A stretch of 64,000 nucleotides of DNA from Glycomyces niveus. Lineage in GTDB: Bacteria; Actinomycetota; Actinomycetes; Mycobacteriales; Micromonosporaceae. The translations under genes and the position numbers were made by a program. This document shows, one piece after another, positions 30,128 through 40,085 of the stretch. Within the stretch, counting starts at the first letter, position 1, and each line of letters starts with the position of its first letter. The stretch is from the NCBI RefSeq assembly GCF_017592475.1, contig NZ_JAGFNP010000008.1:184190-248189 (forward strand), given 5' to 3'. The notes below the pieces were generated by a model. That model had not been told where the DNA came from and did not search any database. It saw nothing but the letters and a program-made list of their open reading frames with translations.

Positions 30128-33100
30128 ATGAACCGAATCCCCTCCCGGGGCCGCCTCCTCAGGCGTGTCGCCGCGGCCACCGCCACCGCTGTCGGCGCAG
30201 CTCTCCTAGCCGCCCCGGCTGCGCAGGCCCAGAACACGACCTCAGTCGATTGCGCCGCCCTCGGCGACAACCCGATCGCCGCCGGGCTCGAAGCCGCCCT
30301 CGAGGCGGCCGTCTCGTGCGGCGTAGAAGTGCGCCTCGAGAGCGAGGCGACGCCCTACTCAACCGTGTACGTCACGCCCCAGGGCCAGACTCGCTTCATC
30401 GGGACCATGGATCCCACCCAAGACCACGGCGACCATGGCACAGCGGACACGACGCTCGTCGACACCGGCGGCGTACTCAGCCAGGCCGCCACTCCCTGGC
30501 CGGTCGAACTGAGCCACACGGACACCGGCCTGCCGCTCCTCACTGCCGAGGCCGCACGGGTCGACTGGTCAGGGGATCAGCCGGTGCCCTCCTTCTCCGG
30601 CTCCACGGCCGAATACGGAGAACTCGCACCCGGTTTGAGCCTCTCTGTCGAGGCGGGTGTCGCGGCCTCCGCACTGCGGTTCACTGTCGCCGACGCCGAG
30701 GCATGGTCTTCACTCGTGTCGGGGCTCACCGTCACGAGTGACCTTGGAACCTACGGATACCTGCCGGGCGTCGCCGCCGTCGCAACCTCCTTCAAAGCCC
30801 CCGAGACCAAGGTCGCGGGGCTGACGCCCTTCAAGGTGGTCGACGCCGACGGGACGGTCGCCGCCGCCCGGCTCAAGGTTCCCAACGCCGCCTATGAGGG
30901 AGGAGGCTACGGCGGGGCGCTCACCGTGTTCCAGCCGAGTACCCCGCTCGAAGAGCTGTCGTTCCCTCTCTCGGTGACGACCGAGTGGATCTTCATGAAC
31001 CGCCAGGTGAGCGAATGGGGCGGTGTCACCTCTGCGACCCCCAAGGTGCCGCTCTACCGGGGCGACGCAGGCCTCGACGAGCCCTATTTCGAAGCCGCAG
31101 GCGCGAATGCGAACCAGGTCGTCGGCGCTTATTGCGACCAGCTGGTCGACCCGGACTGCGCCACGACCTTCGAAGCGGCTGCCTACTGGACGTTCGAAGC
31201 GCCGCAGGCGTTCTTGATGAACCCGTCGGACACGACTTGGCTGACCCACCGCGTCGTCTCCGCCACCTTCAGCGTCGACGCCGCTGAGGGAAGCCCCTGC
31301 ATCGCCCCGGACCTGTACCGCATGGCTGAATCCGAGACCTACCACGCCGGGAACTCCTGGAGCTACCGAGAAACCGCGGGCACGCTCGCGGACACCGGGG
31401 AATGCCACGGGAACACCGCGGTTTACGACGTGACCGACGACCTGCCCCATGCCTACAACATCGACTTCGCGATGCTCGGCAGCGCCGAGACCGCGAGGTT
31501 CGACGGCGGCTCCGCGCGGATCGAGATCGTACGGGACATCCAGAACTTCGCCCTCGCGATGAATGTCTGCGACTCCAATGGCACCCCCCACAGCGGGACG
31601 GATACGACCTCCGCGTGGCAGTCCTCGTCGACGATCCGCAACGGGGATTTCAAGGCATGGCTCTGGCGTCCCGACCTCATCGACACCGACCTGACTTGGA
31701 CGGCGACGCTGCGGAACCAGTCGACCGGAACGGTGATCGCGACGAGCGAACCGGCGCTCGCGGTGAACGGCTCCAACCGCGGCACCGCCCACGAGGGCTC
31801 GAATGATGGCCGGTACTCGATCGACTACTCCTTCGCATCGGAGCGACTCGGTTATACGCGAAACGCGACCTGCCATGTGGGCGTGGACCAGTCGCCGCCC
31901 GAGATCGTGGCCTACACCGTCACCGGTGCGCGCACCGTGGGGAACGAGGTCTCGGTAGAGGTCGAAGTCGCCGACGAGAGTTATCCGGGCGACGGGAGGA
32001 GCCTTACGGTCTTCTGCAGCGGAACCAAGGCATGCGACAGCCGCTACAAGGGGTTGCACGACACTACGGTGGCCGTTTTCGAAGTGGAACTGGCATATTC
32101 GTCGAACTGGATTACCCTGCGGGTACAGGACCAGGCCGGGAACACCTCGGTCAGCGAGTCGATATACGTGCAGGCAGTGGATACCGGCACCGACTACAAC
32201 GGCGATGACCGCCCTGACCTCATGGCCGTCAAGGAGTCCGACGGCACACTCCGGTACTACGCGGGGAAAGGTGACGGCACCTTCGCAACGCCGGTCTCCC
32301 TCGGCTCGGGTTGGGGCAGGATGGACGTCGTCATGGCAGGCGACCTCACCGGCGACGACAAGGTCGACCTCCTCGCCCGCGACACGAAGACCGGGACGCT
32401 CTACACCTACCCGGGCAACGGCAGCGGCGGCCTCGGCGCCCGCATCACCGTCGGCACCGGCTGGAACGCCATGGGCGTGTTCACCTCCGGCGGCGACTAC
32501 AACGCCGACGGCGACATCGACCTGCTCACTGTGAACAAGTCCGACGGCAAGCTCTACTTCTACGACGGGCAGGGCGACGGCAATTTCAACCCGCGCATCG
32601 CGATCGGCACCGGCTGGGGCGTCATGGACACCCTCGCCTCCGTCGATGACTTGAACCAGGACGACAAAGCCGACCTCCTCGCCCACGACTCCCGAACCGG
32701 CCAGTACTACCTGTACAACGGCACCGGCACGGGCGGCCTCGGCAGCCGCACCCCCGTCCCCGCTTCGCTGGACGGCTCCGGCTCCGACCGCTACAGCCAG
32801 ATCATCGCCGCCGGCGACCAAGACGGCGACGGCAAAGAAGACCTCTTCGCCGTCGACTCCCGCACCGGCGAACTGGAACTCCACTCGCTCAACGGCACCG
32901 GCACCCCCGTGCACGAGGGCACGGTTGTCGCCACGGGCTGGGGCGGCAACCGCCTCGCGGCCGTCAACGAGCAGCGCACCTACGACTACAACGGCGACAA
33001 CGCCACCGACTTCGTCGCCCGCCGCAACTCCGACGGCACCGCCTACCTCTACCCCGGCAACGGCAGCGGCGCCCACGGCACCCGCGTCTCTTGGGGCACG

Positions 33101-33742
33101 GCCCTGAAGGGCATGACGCTCATCGCGACCGCCGGCGACATGAACGGCGACGGCTTCGACGACGTCCTCGCACGGACCTCCGGCGGCACCCTGTACCTCT
33201 ACCCGGGGACCGGGTCGGGCGCGCTCAACACCGCGGGCCGGATCACCATCGGCACCGGCTGGAACGCGATGAGCACCATCGCCGGAGGGCAGGACTACAA
33301 CTCCGACGGCAAGGCCGACGCCCTCGCCGTCCAGTCCTCCAACGGAACGCTGTACCTCTACCCGGGCAAAGGCGACGGGACCTTCGGCTCCCGCGTCTCG
33401 CTCGGCGCGGGCTGGAACGCGATGAAGGAAGTGACCGCGGTCGGCGACCTCGACCACGACGGCCACGCCGACGCGCTGGCGGTGCGGTCTTCGGACGGCT
33501 GCCTGTACTTCTACGGCGGCACCGGCTCCGGGACGTTCAAGACCAAGGTCAAGGTCGGCTGCGGCTGGGCCGCCATGGACGCCATCACGGGCGTCGGCGA
33601 CTTCAACCGCGACGGCCACGTCGACTGGGCCGCCCGCCGCAAGTCCGACGGCTCGCTGTTCCTCTACCCCGGCAACGGGGCAGGGAACCACACCGCGAGC
33701 AAGCTCGTCGGCACCGGCTGGAACTCGATGACGATCGCCTGA
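30128..33742 (+). CDS. Secreted FG-GAP/VCBS-repeat protein 3
   Basis: This 1204-aa paralog of the preceding gene has a signal peptide ending in AAQAQ (about residue 34) and the same Cys-bearing N-terminal module (DCAALGDNP, SCGVEV, YGELAPGLSL, VSEWGGVTSATPKVPLYRGDAGLDEPYF). An Ig-like domain (about 575-680) precedes ten calcium loops (TDYNGDDRPDLM to GDFNRDGHVDWA). Its last 1.2 kb is very similar to protein 2 at the DNA level, whereas the N-terminal two thirds diverge more, as expected from duplication followed by conversion of the propeller. An AGGA-containing leader precedes ATG 30128. Confidence 0.85.
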   Translation: MNRIPSRGRLLRRVAAATATAVGAALLAAPAAQAQNTTSVDCAALGDNPIAAGLEAALEAAVSCGVEVRLESEATPYSTVYVTPQGQTRFIGTMDPTQDHGDHGTADTTLVDTGGVLSQAATPWPVELSHTDTGLPLLTAEAARVDWSGDQPVPSFSGSTAEYGELAPGLSLSVEAGVAASALRFTVADAEAWSSLVSGLTVTSDLGTYGYLPGVAAVATSFKAPETKVAGLTPFKVVDADGTVAAARLKVPNAAYEGGGYGGALTVFQPSTPLEELSFPLSVTTEWIFMNRQVSEWGGVTSATPKVPLYRGDAGLDEPYFEAAGANANQVVGAYCDQLVDPDCATTFEAAAYWTFEAPQAFLMNPSDTTWLTHRVVSATFSVDAAEGSPCIAPDLYRMAESETYHAGNSWSYRETAGTLADTGECHGNTAVYDVTDDLPHAYNIDFAMLGSAETARFDGGSARIEIVRDIQNFALAMNVCDSNGTPHSGTDTTSAWQSSSTIRNGDFKAWLWRPDLIDTDLTWTATLRNQSTGTVIATSEPALAVNGSNRGTAHEGSNDGRYSIDYSFASERLGYTRNATCHVGVDQSPPEIVAYTVTGARTVGNEVSVEVEVADESYPGDGRSLTVFCSGTKACDSRYKGLHDTTVAVFEVELAYSSNWITLRVQDQAGNTSVSESIYVQAVDTGTDYNGDDRPDLMAVKESDGTLRYYAGKGDGTFATPVSLGSGWGRMDVVMAGDLTGDDKVDLLARDTKTGTLYTYPGNGSGGLGARITVGTGWNAMGVFTSGGDYNADGDIDLLTVNKSDGKLYFYDGQGDGNFNPRIAIGTGWGVMDTLASVDDLNQDDKADLLAHDSRTGQYYLYNGTGTGGLGSRTPVPASLDGSGSDRYSQIIAAGDQDGDGKEDLFAVDSRTGELELHSLNGTGTPVHEGTVVATGWGGNRLAAVNEQRTYDYNGDNATDFVARRNSDGTAYLYPGNGSGAHGTRVSWGTALKGMTLIATAGDMNGDGFDDVLARTSGGTLYLYPGTGSGALNTAGRITIGTGWNAMSTIAGGQDYNSDGKADALAVQSSNGTLYLYPGKGDGTFGSRVSLGAGWNAMKEVTAVGDLDHDGHADALAVRSSDGCLYFYGGTGSGTFKTKVKVGCGWAAMDAITGVGDFNRDGHVDWAARRKSDGSLFLYPGNGAGNHTASKLVGTGWNSMTIA

Positions 33743-33747
33743 TCCGA

Positions 33748-33795
33748 GCGGTCGAAGGTAGGCCCGGCCGACCGGCCGGGCCTCCCCTCGACCGC
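33748..33795 (+). terminator. Nested hairpin terminator after VCBS protein 3
   Basis: The outer stem GCGGTCGA/TCGACCGC encloses an inner stem AGGCCCGGCC/GGCCGGGCCT, 6 nt after the stop. Confidence 0.65.
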
Positions 33796-33922
33796 GGGTG
33801 ACTCCGACTCCAAACGGGACACCGTATGCAACGCCCGACCTTTAAGATTCGTGTAAGCGATACCCCTGGCCCTCTGGGCCGCCACGATCCCCCGAACCCC
33901 TCGGAACCCACAGGAAACCTGA

Positions 33923-36900
33923 ATGAACCGAATCCCCATGATGCGGCGGCGGGCCGCGGCACGCATCGCCTCGGCGACGGCCGTAGCGGTCGGCGCCGCC
34001 CTGCTCGCCGCACCGGGTGCCGCCGAAGCCCAGACCGAAGGCATCGACTGCGCGGCGCTCGGCGACCACCCCTCCGCGCCCGGCACCGAAGCGGCGCTTG
34101 AGATCGCGGTGGCCTGCGGCGTCGAAGTCGCCGTCGAGAAGGCGACCACCGTCTACGACGCCTACTACGCGACCCCTGAAGGCCAGCTGCACCAGGTCTC
34201 CACCGCCGCCTCGGCCGGAATGCTCCAGGCCCAGGGATCGGCCGACCCGACCCTTGCCGAGACCGACGGCGGTCTGGTGCAGACCGACTCGCAATGGCCG
34301 TTCACATTGAGCGCCGGCGGCGACCAGCCGCTGCTTCGCACCGACGCCGCGAGCCTGCTCTGGGAAGGCGGCACTCCGACGCCCGTCCGCACCGGCGCGC
34401 AGGCCTCCTACGACGAACTCGCCCCCGGCCTCGATCTCACCATGGAAACCCGGGTCTCCTCGCTCGGCATGCGCTTCACCGTGCAGGACGCGGAAGCGTG
34501 GGAGTCGCTCGCCACCGGCTTGACACTCGATGCCGTGGTGGGGGCGGGGAACGAACTCCGGGAGACGCTTTACCTGGCACATCCGTCGGACTACTACGAG
34601 TCCGGCACTTGGGAGCAGACGACCCGCTTCCACCTCCGTGACGACGCCGGTGCCGGACAGTCGCTCGGACTCACCATCGAGGCCGACGGGACGCTTGCAC
34701 TGGCCCCGGCAGAAGGGACGATTGGAACCGCTGCGTTCCCCTTGACCGTCACCGCGCAATGGGCCTACCACCAACTCGGCATCAACGAGTGGGGCTCGGT
34801 CACCTCCGCCGCCTCCGACCTCGTGGTGTTCCGGGGCGACGGCGGCCTCGAAGAACCGTACTTCGCCGCCGCCGGGCAGGAAGCGGACGCGGTGGTCGGG
34901 CCGTACTGCGACCTCCGAACCGACCCTGAGTGCACGGCACCGGCCGAAGCCGCCACCTACTGGAACTTCTGGGGCCCGATCGAAGGGGACGTCATGCCCT
35001 CCGCGCCGGGAATACCGATCAACCTCCCCGTCGCGAAAGCCTCCTTCCAGGTCGACGCCGCCGAAGGCGCCGAATGCGTCGCACCCGAGCTGCGGACGAC
35101 CACCTTGTACCGGCTCAACCAGAACTGGGACACCCGCTCGATGCCTGCCGGGACCCGTCCCGCTGCGACGGGTGCCTGCCAGGACGGCACTGCGGTCTAC
35201 GACCTCAGCGGCTGGATCTCGTCGACCGGTGGATTCCCCGGCCCCGCGTTCGGGATGGTCTCGAGCACCGAGACCGCCCGCTTCGACGGCAGTTCGGCCC
35301 GCCTCGACGTCTACTGGACCTTCTCGGCCTACGACGTCAACTGGGCCGACTGCCGCGACTCGGCGTCGGATCCCGCCAAGTGGGTCAACTCGAAGGTGCC
35401 CTACGGCGGCTTCACGGCCGAGATCTGGCGGCCCGACCTTGTGGACCAGGGCCTGACTTGGACCGCGTCGATCACCGACGTGGCGACCGGTGAGGTCGTC
35501 GCCTCCTCCGCCGCCGCCGAGCTCCTGCCGGGGACCGCGCCCAAACCGTCCTTCACCGTCGATGACGGGCTCTACTCGGTCCAGCACGCGGTCAACGGCC
35601 GCGTCCAGAGCGATGCGACCTGCTACTACCTCGTGAACACCGAGCGCCCCGAATTCGTGGACATCACCGTGCCGCCCGGCCCGCACTTCGTCGGCGACGT
35701 CGTCCCGGTCGAGGTCACGGTCGCCGACGCCGGCTTCCCCAACGGGAGCGGCAAGCTGACGATCTGGTGCCTCGGCGACGACGACTGCCAGCCCGAGGAG
35801 GTGGTCCTCACCGATTCGGCCACGGCGACCTTCGAAATGGAGATCTACACCGAGGGCACCAACTCCTGGATGCTCCAGATGTACGACGGCCTCTACTCGG
35901 TCTACAGCGAGGAGATACAGATCTCCGCGAGCCGCAACGGCTGGGACTACAACCGCGACCGCCACCAGGACCTGTTCGCGGTCCGCCAGTCCGACGGCGC
36001 GCTGATGTACTACGCGGGGAAGGGCGACGGCACGTTCGCCACCGGGGTCTCGAAGGGCACCGGCTGGGGCGGCATGGACATCGTCATGCCGGGCGACCTC
36101 ACCGGTGACGGCAAGCCGGACCTGCTCGCCCGCGACACCAAGTCCGGTTACCTGTACACCTACCCGGGCAACGGGTCCGGAGGCTTCGGCACCCGCATCT
36201 CGGTCGGTCCCGGCTGGAACCGGATGGGGGTCCTCACCTCTGGCGGCGACTTCGACCGCGACGGCAAGAACGACCTCTACGCCACCGGCAAGGTCGACGG
36301 GAAGCTCTACTTCTACCCCGGACTGGGCGACGGCAGGTTCGGTGCCCGGACCGCGATCGGGCCCGGCTGGGGCGACATCGACACGCTCACCGCGATCACC
36401 CTCGACGACGGCGACGCCGATCTGCTGGCGAGGAGCCAGGCGGAAGGCGAGTACTTCGTCTACCCGGGGCTGGGGGACGGGACGTTCGGCGCCCGCGAGC
36501 GGGTCACGGACGTGTTCGAGACGGGCAGCATGAGCACGTTCCAGTACCACGAGATCGTCGCCGCCGGCGACTACGACGAGAACGGCACCAAGGAGGTCAT
36601 GGCGATCGACGCGCTGACCGGCAGCCTGGTCGCGCACTCGTTCGACGCCCTCGGCAACCCGGTCCTCCCGCGCCGCGTCCTCGCGACCGGATGGGGCGGG
36701 AACCGCCTCCCGGGCGTCGCCGTCGACCGGACGTACGACTACAACGGGAACGCCACCCCGGACCTCGTCGCCCGGCGGACGAGCACCGGAGTGATATACG
36801 CCTACACCGGCAACGGGACCGGCGGGTTCGGCCCCCGTATCGAGTGGGGGACCGCCATGGCGGGCATGGACCTCGTCGAGACCGCGGGCGACCTCAACGG

Positions 36901-37501
36901 CGACGGCATCCCGGACCTGCTCACCAGGGTCGCCTCGACCGGGACGCTCTACGTCATGCCCGGTACCGGACAGGGGGAGTTCGACTACGGCCGCCGCATC
37001 AAGGTCGGCACGGGCTGGAACGCCATGAGCGCCGTCGCCGCCGGTCACGACTTCAACGGCGACGGGAAGACCGACCTCTTCGCGCGCGAGAAGTCGACCG
37101 GCGGACTGTGGTTCTACCCGGGCAAGGGCAACGGCTCCTTCGGCTCCCGAGTGAACGCCGGCACCGGCTGGAACGGGATGCGCGACATCACGGCGGCCGG
37201 AGACCTCGACCACGACGGCCACGCCGACCTCATCGCGATCCGCGCCTTCGACAACTGCATGTACTTCTATGCGGGACGAGGCGACGGCACCTTGAGGACC
37301 GGCGTCAAGAAGACCTGCGGCTGGACCGGCTACGACCAGGTCGCGTCCGTCGGCGACTTCGACAGCGACGGGCGCATCGACTGGGTCGCGCGCCGCAAGT
37401 CCGACGGCAAGCTGTTCCTGTACCGGGGCGACGGCGCCGGCGGCTACGGTTCCCGCCTCGAGATCGGCGCCTCCGGCTGGAACGCCATGCACATCGCGTG
37501 A
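33923..37501 (+). CDS. Secreted FG-GAP/VCBS-repeat protein 4
   Basis: This 1192-aa member of the same tandem family begins MNRIP like protein 3, with a signal peptide to about residue 36 (AAEAQ). It has the shared N-terminal module (DCAALGDHP, ACGVEV, YDELAPGLDL, INEWGSVTSAASDLVVFRGDGGLEEPYF), a DNRLRE-like part (KASFQVDAAEGAECVAPE) and an Ig-like part, then ten propeller loops (WDYNRDRHQDLF to GDFDSDGRIDWV). The fourth loop (ITLDDGDADLL) and the fifth (GDYDENGTKEVM) are degenerate, so some calcium sites may be lost. AGGAAACCTGA precedes the ATG. It ends in a strong terminator shared with cebR. Confidence 0.85.
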   Translation: MNRIPMMRRRAAARIASATAVAVGAALLAAPGAAEAQTEGIDCAALGDHPSAPGTEAALEIAVACGVEVAVEKATTVYDAYYATPEGQLHQVSTAASAGMLQAQGSADPTLAETDGGLVQTDSQWPFTLSAGGDQPLLRTDAASLLWEGGTPTPVRTGAQASYDELAPGLDLTMETRVSSLGMRFTVQDAEAWESLATGLTLDAVVGAGNELRETLYLAHPSDYYESGTWEQTTRFHLRDDAGAGQSLGLTIEADGTLALAPAEGTIGTAAFPLTVTAQWAYHQLGINEWGSVTSAASDLVVFRGDGGLEEPYFAAAGQEADAVVGPYCDLRTDPECTAPAEAATYWNFWGPIEGDVMPSAPGIPINLPVAKASFQVDAAEGAECVAPELRTTTLYRLNQNWDTRSMPAGTRPAATGACQDGTAVYDLSGWISSTGGFPGPAFGMVSSTETARFDGSSARLDVYWTFSAYDVNWADCRDSASDPAKWVNSKVPYGGFTAEIWRPDLVDQGLTWTASITDVATGEVVASSAAAELLPGTAPKPSFTVDDGLYSVQHAVNGRVQSDATCYYLVNTERPEFVDITVPPGPHFVGDVVPVEVTVADAGFPNGSGKLTIWCLGDDDCQPEEVVLTDSATATFEMEIYTEGTNSWMLQMYDGLYSVYSEEIQISASRNGWDYNRDRHQDLFAVRQSDGALMYYAGKGDGTFATGVSKGTGWGGMDIVMPGDLTGDGKPDLLARDTKSGYLYTYPGNGSGGFGTRISVGPGWNRMGVLTSGGDFDRDGKNDLYATGKVDGKLYFYPGLGDGRFGARTAIGPGWGDIDTLTAITLDDGDADLLARSQAEGEYFVYPGLGDGTFGARERVTDVFETGSMSTFQYHEIVAAGDYDENGTKEVMAIDALTGSLVAHSFDALGNPVLPRRVLATGWGGNRLPGVAVDRTYDYNGNATPDLVARRTSTGVIYAYTGNGTGGFGPRIEWGTAMAGMDLVETAGDLNGDGIPDLLTRVASTGTLYVMPGTGQGEFDYGRRIKVGTGWNAMSAVAAGHDFNGDGKTDLFAREKSTGGLWFYPGKGNGSFGSRVNAGTGWNGMRDITAAGDLDHDGHADLIAIRAFDNCMYFYAGRGDGTLRTGVKKTCGWTGYDQVASVGDFDSDGRIDWVARRKSDGKLFLYRGDGAGGYGSRLEIGASGWNAMHIA

Positions 37502-37510
37502 CAGGCAAGG

Positions 37511-37549
37511 CGAAAGGGCCCGGCTTCAATCGAAGCCGGGCCCTTTTCG
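37511..37549. terminator. Bidirectional terminator
   Basis: The stem AAAGGGCCCGGCTTC with its complement (loop AATC) is followed by TTTTCG, between the stop at 37501 and the minus-strand cebR stop at 37558. Confidence 0.85.
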
Positions 37550-37557
37550 TATGGGGT

Positions 37558-38631
37558 CTAGGCGGATTCGCGGACCACGATCCTGGTGCCGAGGATGGTG
37601 ACGAGGGGGCCGGCCTCTTCGCCGCGGATGCGGCCGCAGAGGAGGCGGGCCATTTCCCGGCCCATGGTCTCGGTGGGCTGGTGGACGGTGGTGAGGGGCG
37701 GTTCGGCGACTTCGGAGAGGGGGGAGTCGTCGAAGCCGACGAGGGCGAGGTCTTCGGGGACGCGGATGCCGCGCTCGCGGGCGACGCGGAGCGTCGCGAT
37801 CGCGAGGGGGTCGGAGTGGGCGAAGACCGCGTCGAGGTCGCCGGCGGTGTCGAAGAGGTGGCGGGCGGCTTTGATGCCGCTGGCCTCGTCGAAGCCTTCG
37901 GCGACGGAGACGAGGGACTCCTCCACGGGGAGGCGGTGGCCGCGGAGGCCGTCGCGGTAGCCGGAGAGGCGGTCGACGCCGACGGCCATGTCCTGCGGGC
38001 CGGCGACGAGGCCGATCCGCTTGTGGCCCTTCTCGGCCAGGTACTCGACGGCCTGCCGGGCGCCCGAGCGGTTGTCGCAGTCGACGTACGCGATGGGGCG
38101 GAATCCGGCGGGCGTGCCGCAGAGGACGATGGGGATGCCGGCGTCCTCGAGCCGCTCGGGCAGCGGGTCGCCCGAGTGGCTCGAGACCATCATGACGCCG
38201 TCGACGTGCTGCCCGAGCAGGTACGACTCGAGGTCGGCCCGGGAGCCGTCGCGCGGGGCGAAGGTGAGCATGAGCCGCATGTTCTCCTCGGCCAGCTGCT
38301 CCGTGATGCCCCGGAGGACGCCCGCGAAGAACGGCTCGGACCACAGCCACTCCTGCGACTCCGTCACCACCAGCGCCACGGTGTCCGTGCGCTGGGTGAC
38401 GAGGGTCCTGGCCGCCTGGTTGGGGACGTACCCCAGCTCCTTGATCGCGGCCAGGACCGCCGCCCTGGTGTCTTCGGCGACTTTCGGGGAGCCGTTGATG
38501 ACGCGCGAGACCGTGCCCCGGCCGACGCCCGCGTGGCGGGCGACGGTGTCGAGGGTCGGCCGGCCGCCGGAGCGGCGGCGGCGTTCGCTCTTCAAGGGCT
38601 CGCCGGGCGCCTCAAGCTGGGTCTCGGTCAT
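37558..38631 (-). CDS. cebR: LacI-family repressor, CebR-like
   Basis: This 357-aa repressor has a LacI helix-turn-helix at about residues 26-50 (LDTVARHAGVGRGTVSRVING), the hinge LGYVPNQAARTL, and a periplasmic-binding-like sugar domain. It is next to bglC and the cebEFG genes, the arrangement of the Streptomyces cellobiose/cello-oligosaccharide regulon, in which CebR binds TGGGAGCGCTCCCA and is released by cellobiose. Matching 12/14 sites occur upstream of cebE and the GH48 cellulase. It is 32 nt downstream of bglC on the same strand and may be co-transcribed with the transporter operon, giving feedback. Confidence 0.85.
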   Translation of the reverse strand: MTETQLEAPGEPLKSERRRRSGGRPTLDTVARHAGVGRGTVSRVINGSPKVAEDTRAAVLAAIKELGYVPNQAARTLVTQRTDTVALVVTESQEWLWSEPFFAGVLRGITEQLAEENMRLMLTFAPRDGSRADLESYLLGQHVDGVMMVSSHSGDPLPERLEDAGIPIVLCGTPAGFRPIAYVDCDNRSGARQAVEYLAEKGHKRIGLVAGPQDMAVGVDRLSGYRDGLRGHRLPVEESLVSVAEGFDEASGIKAARHLFDTAGDLDAVFAHSDPLAIATLRVARERGIRVPEDLALVGFDDSPLSEVAEPPLTTVHQPTETMGREMARLLCGRIRGEEAGPLVTILGTRIVVRESA

Positions 38632-38663
38632 CGTGCATCACCTCGGGCAACGTTAGTGTGGAT

Positions 38664-40085
38664 CTATTCTGCCTCACGGTTCGAACGGGCCCGCCGCACC
38701 AGGTCGCCGTACCAGCGCCCGGAGTCCTTGACCGTCCGCTCGCCGGTCTCGAAATCGACGTACACCAGTCCGAACCGCTTCGTGTAGCCCCAGGCCCATT
38801 CGAAGTTGTCCGCCAGTGACCAGGCGAAATACCCGACGAGTGGGACGCCGGCCGCGACGGCGTCGGCGCACGCGGCGAGGTGGTCGCGCGCGTAGTCGAG
38901 CCGCTCGGGGTCGTGGATCTCGCCGTCCTCGATCTTGTCGGGGAAGGCCGAGCCGTTCTCGGTGACGGCGAGTTTGACGTCCGGGTAGCCCGCGTGCAGG
39001 CGCGTCAACGTCTCGGTGAGCCCGGCGGGGTCGATCTCCCAGCCCATGTCGGTGACGGGCAGGCCGGAGGAGACGAACCCGATGTGCTCGTTCGCCGGCC
39101 AGGCCGATCCGGCGCCGGTGGGCGCGGCGGAAGCCGAGGTCGCGCCCCCGTTACCGGTAACTGTGAAGCGGCTGTAGTAGTTCACCGAGAGCACGTCGAT
39201 GGGGGCGTTGATGGTCTCCATGTCGCCGTCTTCGACGAACGCGAAGTCGCTGATCGCCTTGAAGTCCTCGACGATGTCCTCGGGGTAGGCCCCGCGCAGG
39301 GCCGCCTCGGTGAACCAGCGGTTCTGGACGCCGTCGACGCGGCGGGCCGCGTCGATGTCGACGGGGGTCTCGGTGGCGGCGTGGATCGGGTAGAAGTTCA
39401 GGCCGACGCTGACGGTCGCCTCGGGGTCCGCGGCCTTGATGGCTCGGGCGGCGAGGCCGTGGCCGAGCATGAGGTGGTGGGCGGCGGCGATGGATGCGGC
39501 CGGTTCGCGCCGTCCGGGGGCGTGCTCGCCGGAGGCGTAGCCGAGGAACGCCGCGCACCAGGGCTCGTTGACGGTGATCCAGTGCTTGACGCGGTCGCCG
39601 AGCGCGGCGTGCGCGATCCGCGCGAACTCGCCGAAGCGCTCGGCGGTGGCCCGGACGGGCCACCCGCCGGCGTCTTCGAGGGTCTGGGGGAGGTCCCAGT
39701 GGTAGAGGGTGATCCAGGGGGTGATGCCCTCGGCGAGGAGGGCGTCGACGAGGTTGGAGTAGTAGGCGAGTCCCGCCTCGTTGACGCGGTCGTCGCCGTC
39801 GGGGCAGATCCGGGGCCACGACAGCGAGAACCGATAGGCGTTGAGGCCGAGCGCCTTGATGGTGGCGACGTCCTCGGGGATGCTGCGGTAGGAGTCGATC
39901 GCGGTGTCGCCGTTGGAGCCGTCGACCACCCGGCCGGGCTCGTTGACGAACGCGTCCCAGATGGACGGCCCGCGCCCGTCGGCGCCGGTCGACCCCTCGA
40001 CCTGGTACGAGGAGGTCGCGGCGCCCCAGGTGAACGCTGTTGGGAACCTCGCCGCGAGCGCGGCCGCTGTTGTTTCGTTGCTCAT
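38664..40085 (-). CDS. bglC: Beta-glucosidase, glycoside hydrolase family 1
   Basis: This 473-aa cytoplasmic GH1 enzyme hydrolyses imported cellobiose to glucose. The acid/base Glu is in TVNEPW (about residue 174) and the nucleophile Glu in VTENGSAF (about 376); the N-terminal FTWGAATSSYQVEG and C-terminal NFEWAWGYTKRFGL are also typical. There is no signal peptide. The ATG at 40085 shares its A with the TGA of cebG (TGATG), so translation is coupled. The last base-coupled place in the transporter operon matches Streptomyces bglC. Confidence 0.95.
   Translation of the reverse strand: MSNETTAAALAARFPTAFTWGAATSSYQVEGSTGADGRGPSIWDAFVNEPGRVVDGSNGDTAIDSYRSIPEDVATIKALGLNAYRFSLSWPRICPDGDDRVNEAGLAYYSNLVDALLAEGITPWITLYHWDLPQTLEDAGGWPVRATAERFGEFARIAHAALGDRVKHWITVNEPWCAAFLGYASGEHAPGRREPAASIAAAHHLMLGHGLAARAIKAADPEATVSVGLNFYPIHAATETPVDIDAARRVDGVQNRWFTEAALRGAYPEDIVEDFKAISDFAFVEDGDMETINAPIDVLSVNYYSRFTVTGNGGATSASAAPTGAGSAWPANEHIGFVSSGLPVTDMGWEIDPAGLTETLTRLHAGYPDVKLAVTENGSAFPDKIEDGEIHDPERLDYARDHLAACADAVAAGVPLVGYFAWSLADNFEWAWGYTKRFGLVYVDFETGERTVKDSGRWYGDLVRRARSNREAE

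Noticed and set aside
23068..37492. Long minus-strand frames opposite the VCBS genes (1061, 772, 993 and 1216 codons)
   Set aside because: They are antisense shadows of repetitive Asp/Gly codons rich in Val/Ala/Gly, with no signal peptide, domain or ribosome site.
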